A stretch of 64,000 bases of DNA from Tetrahymena elliotti 4EA (lineage: Eukaryota; Ciliophora; Oligohymenophorea; Hymenostomatida; Tetrahymenidae): the NCBI GenBank assembly GCA_000231825.2, contig JH720333.1, positions 694,802 to 758,801 of the forward strand, read 5' to 3'. The notes beneath the pieces are model-generated. The model saw only the letters and a list, made by a program, of their open reading frames with translations. It was not told the DNA's origin and did no database searches. Each line of letters opens with the position of its first letter. The stretch's first letter is position 1. Shown piece by piece: positions 63,115 through 64,000 of this stretch. The position numbers and the translations under genes were made by a program.

Positions 63115-64000
63115 AATATTATTTGGCATATTATTTTTTAGCTAAAGTTATCCAACTATATTATATTTTAGTCATATTATTTTTTTAATATTTAATAATT
63201 TTTTCAAAGGTAAAATATTTTATCAAATAAATCAGCTTTATTGCTATAATTTTATATTAGAATAAATTTAGAAAACAAATTTCTTAATAAAACTACTCAT
63301 TTTATGTTTTTAATCTAAAAACATTTTTGAAAATTAAATATCATTTCTAAATAAATAAATATTTAAACTTTCTAAGATGCGTCTTATTATTAAAAAAAAT
63401 ACCTATCTAAACATCAATACTACCCAATGTTTCTATCAACCTTCATATTCTATTCTACAAAATTTAATAAACACTATCAATAAGAGATTCATTGCTGATA
63501 TATACAATTTTTAATCTTGTTTACTTGAAATAATTAGAATCTATCATAGAGTGTGATTTCATAGACTTTAATCTGTATATTTATCTCTAAGATAAGAATA
63601 ACAATAAAAAAATTTATCAAAAATAACATTTATGAGAGGGAGAGAGAGAGTAGTAAATATTTCAAAATTATTTAATTTAAATAAAATTACTAGACAAATA
63701 GACAGATTTTTTACTTTCTTCTTACAAATAAAAATTAAATCAAGATAATTTAAAAAACTATGACAGAAAGATTAATCTAAAAACCAATATCATACTCAAC
63801 ACAAAATAATTTAAACCAATTTAAAGTTAATATTATTTATAATTTTAAGGGTTATGAAAGAATTAGCATTATCATCGAATTAATAGGCAGCAAAATACAA
63901 ATCAAGGATAATTTATAATAGTTAGGATTTATTATATTTAGAATTAAGATAATAATGTTTTTATATATTGAATAATAATAAAGTTAAAAAATATTGTAAA
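63115..64000. other. Intergenic, AT-rich
   Basis: Downstream of the protease gene. Contains a short GA-dinucleotide run near 63634-63650. No gene recognised to the window end. Confidence 0.6.

Noticed and set aside
1..64000. tRNA, rRNA, CRISPR, transposon or telomere features
   Set aside because: No cloverleaf with a B-box-like motif, no regular spaced repeats, no transposase motifs and no GGGGTT telomere runs were seen.

Overview
The window reads as macronuclear-type DNA of an oligohymenophorean ciliate close to Tetrahymena. It is very AT-rich. Every real gene is open only if TAA and TAG are read as glutamine and TGA is the sole stop (genetic code 6). Introns are mostly 48-180 nt, GT...AG and AT-rich. 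Under the standard code almost nothing long is open, so the gene models here were built by hand with the ciliate code, checking splice phase and total length modulo 3.

Region 1 (1-15.8 kb, + strand) is a head-to-tail array of seven paralogous two-pass membrane proteins: five apparently intact (the first cut by the window edge) and two adjacent decayed copies at 9.4-13.6 kb. Each keeps one phase-2 intron at the same place, except that the intron of copy 6 cannot be defined. Region 2 (16.7-22.2 kb, +) is a ten-exon VPS15 (PIK3R4), the protein-kinase-like, HEAT and WD40 subunit of the class III PI3-kinase complex, with a substituted catalytic loop. Region 3 (22.7-32.0 kb, -) holds two neighbouring large receptor-like genes with the plan signal peptide, ectodomain, one membrane helix and long Gln/Asn-rich cytosolic tail. 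The first ends in a textbook RING finger; the second has only a partial Cys/His cluster.

Region 4 (33.4-40.3 kb, +) holds a single-exon leucine-rich-repeat-like protein, a selenoprotein T whose in-frame TGA is read as selenocysteine, with a recognisable SECIS hairpin after the stop, and a ULK/ATG1-like kinase. Region 5 (41.8-53.3 kb, -) holds a small protein with a possible PP1-docking motif, two unrecognised Gln/Ser-rich proteins and a pseudokinase with a long Gln/Pro-rich tail and a distinct codon bias. Region 6 (53.3-64 kb) is mostly gene-poor. It contains a hidden 89-residue secreted cysteine-rich protein (-) and a large secreted leishmanolysin-type metalloprotease (+) fused to a long series of furin-like CxxC modules.

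The strongest functional themes are endomembrane and autophagy (VPS15, ULK-like kinase), ER redox biology (selenoprotein T) and the cell surface or secretory pathway (TM array, RING receptors, protease, small secreted protein). No tRNA, rRNA, CRISPR or transposon was recognised. Splice sites were inferred from frame and consensus only, so exon ends can be off by a few bases where homology is weak.
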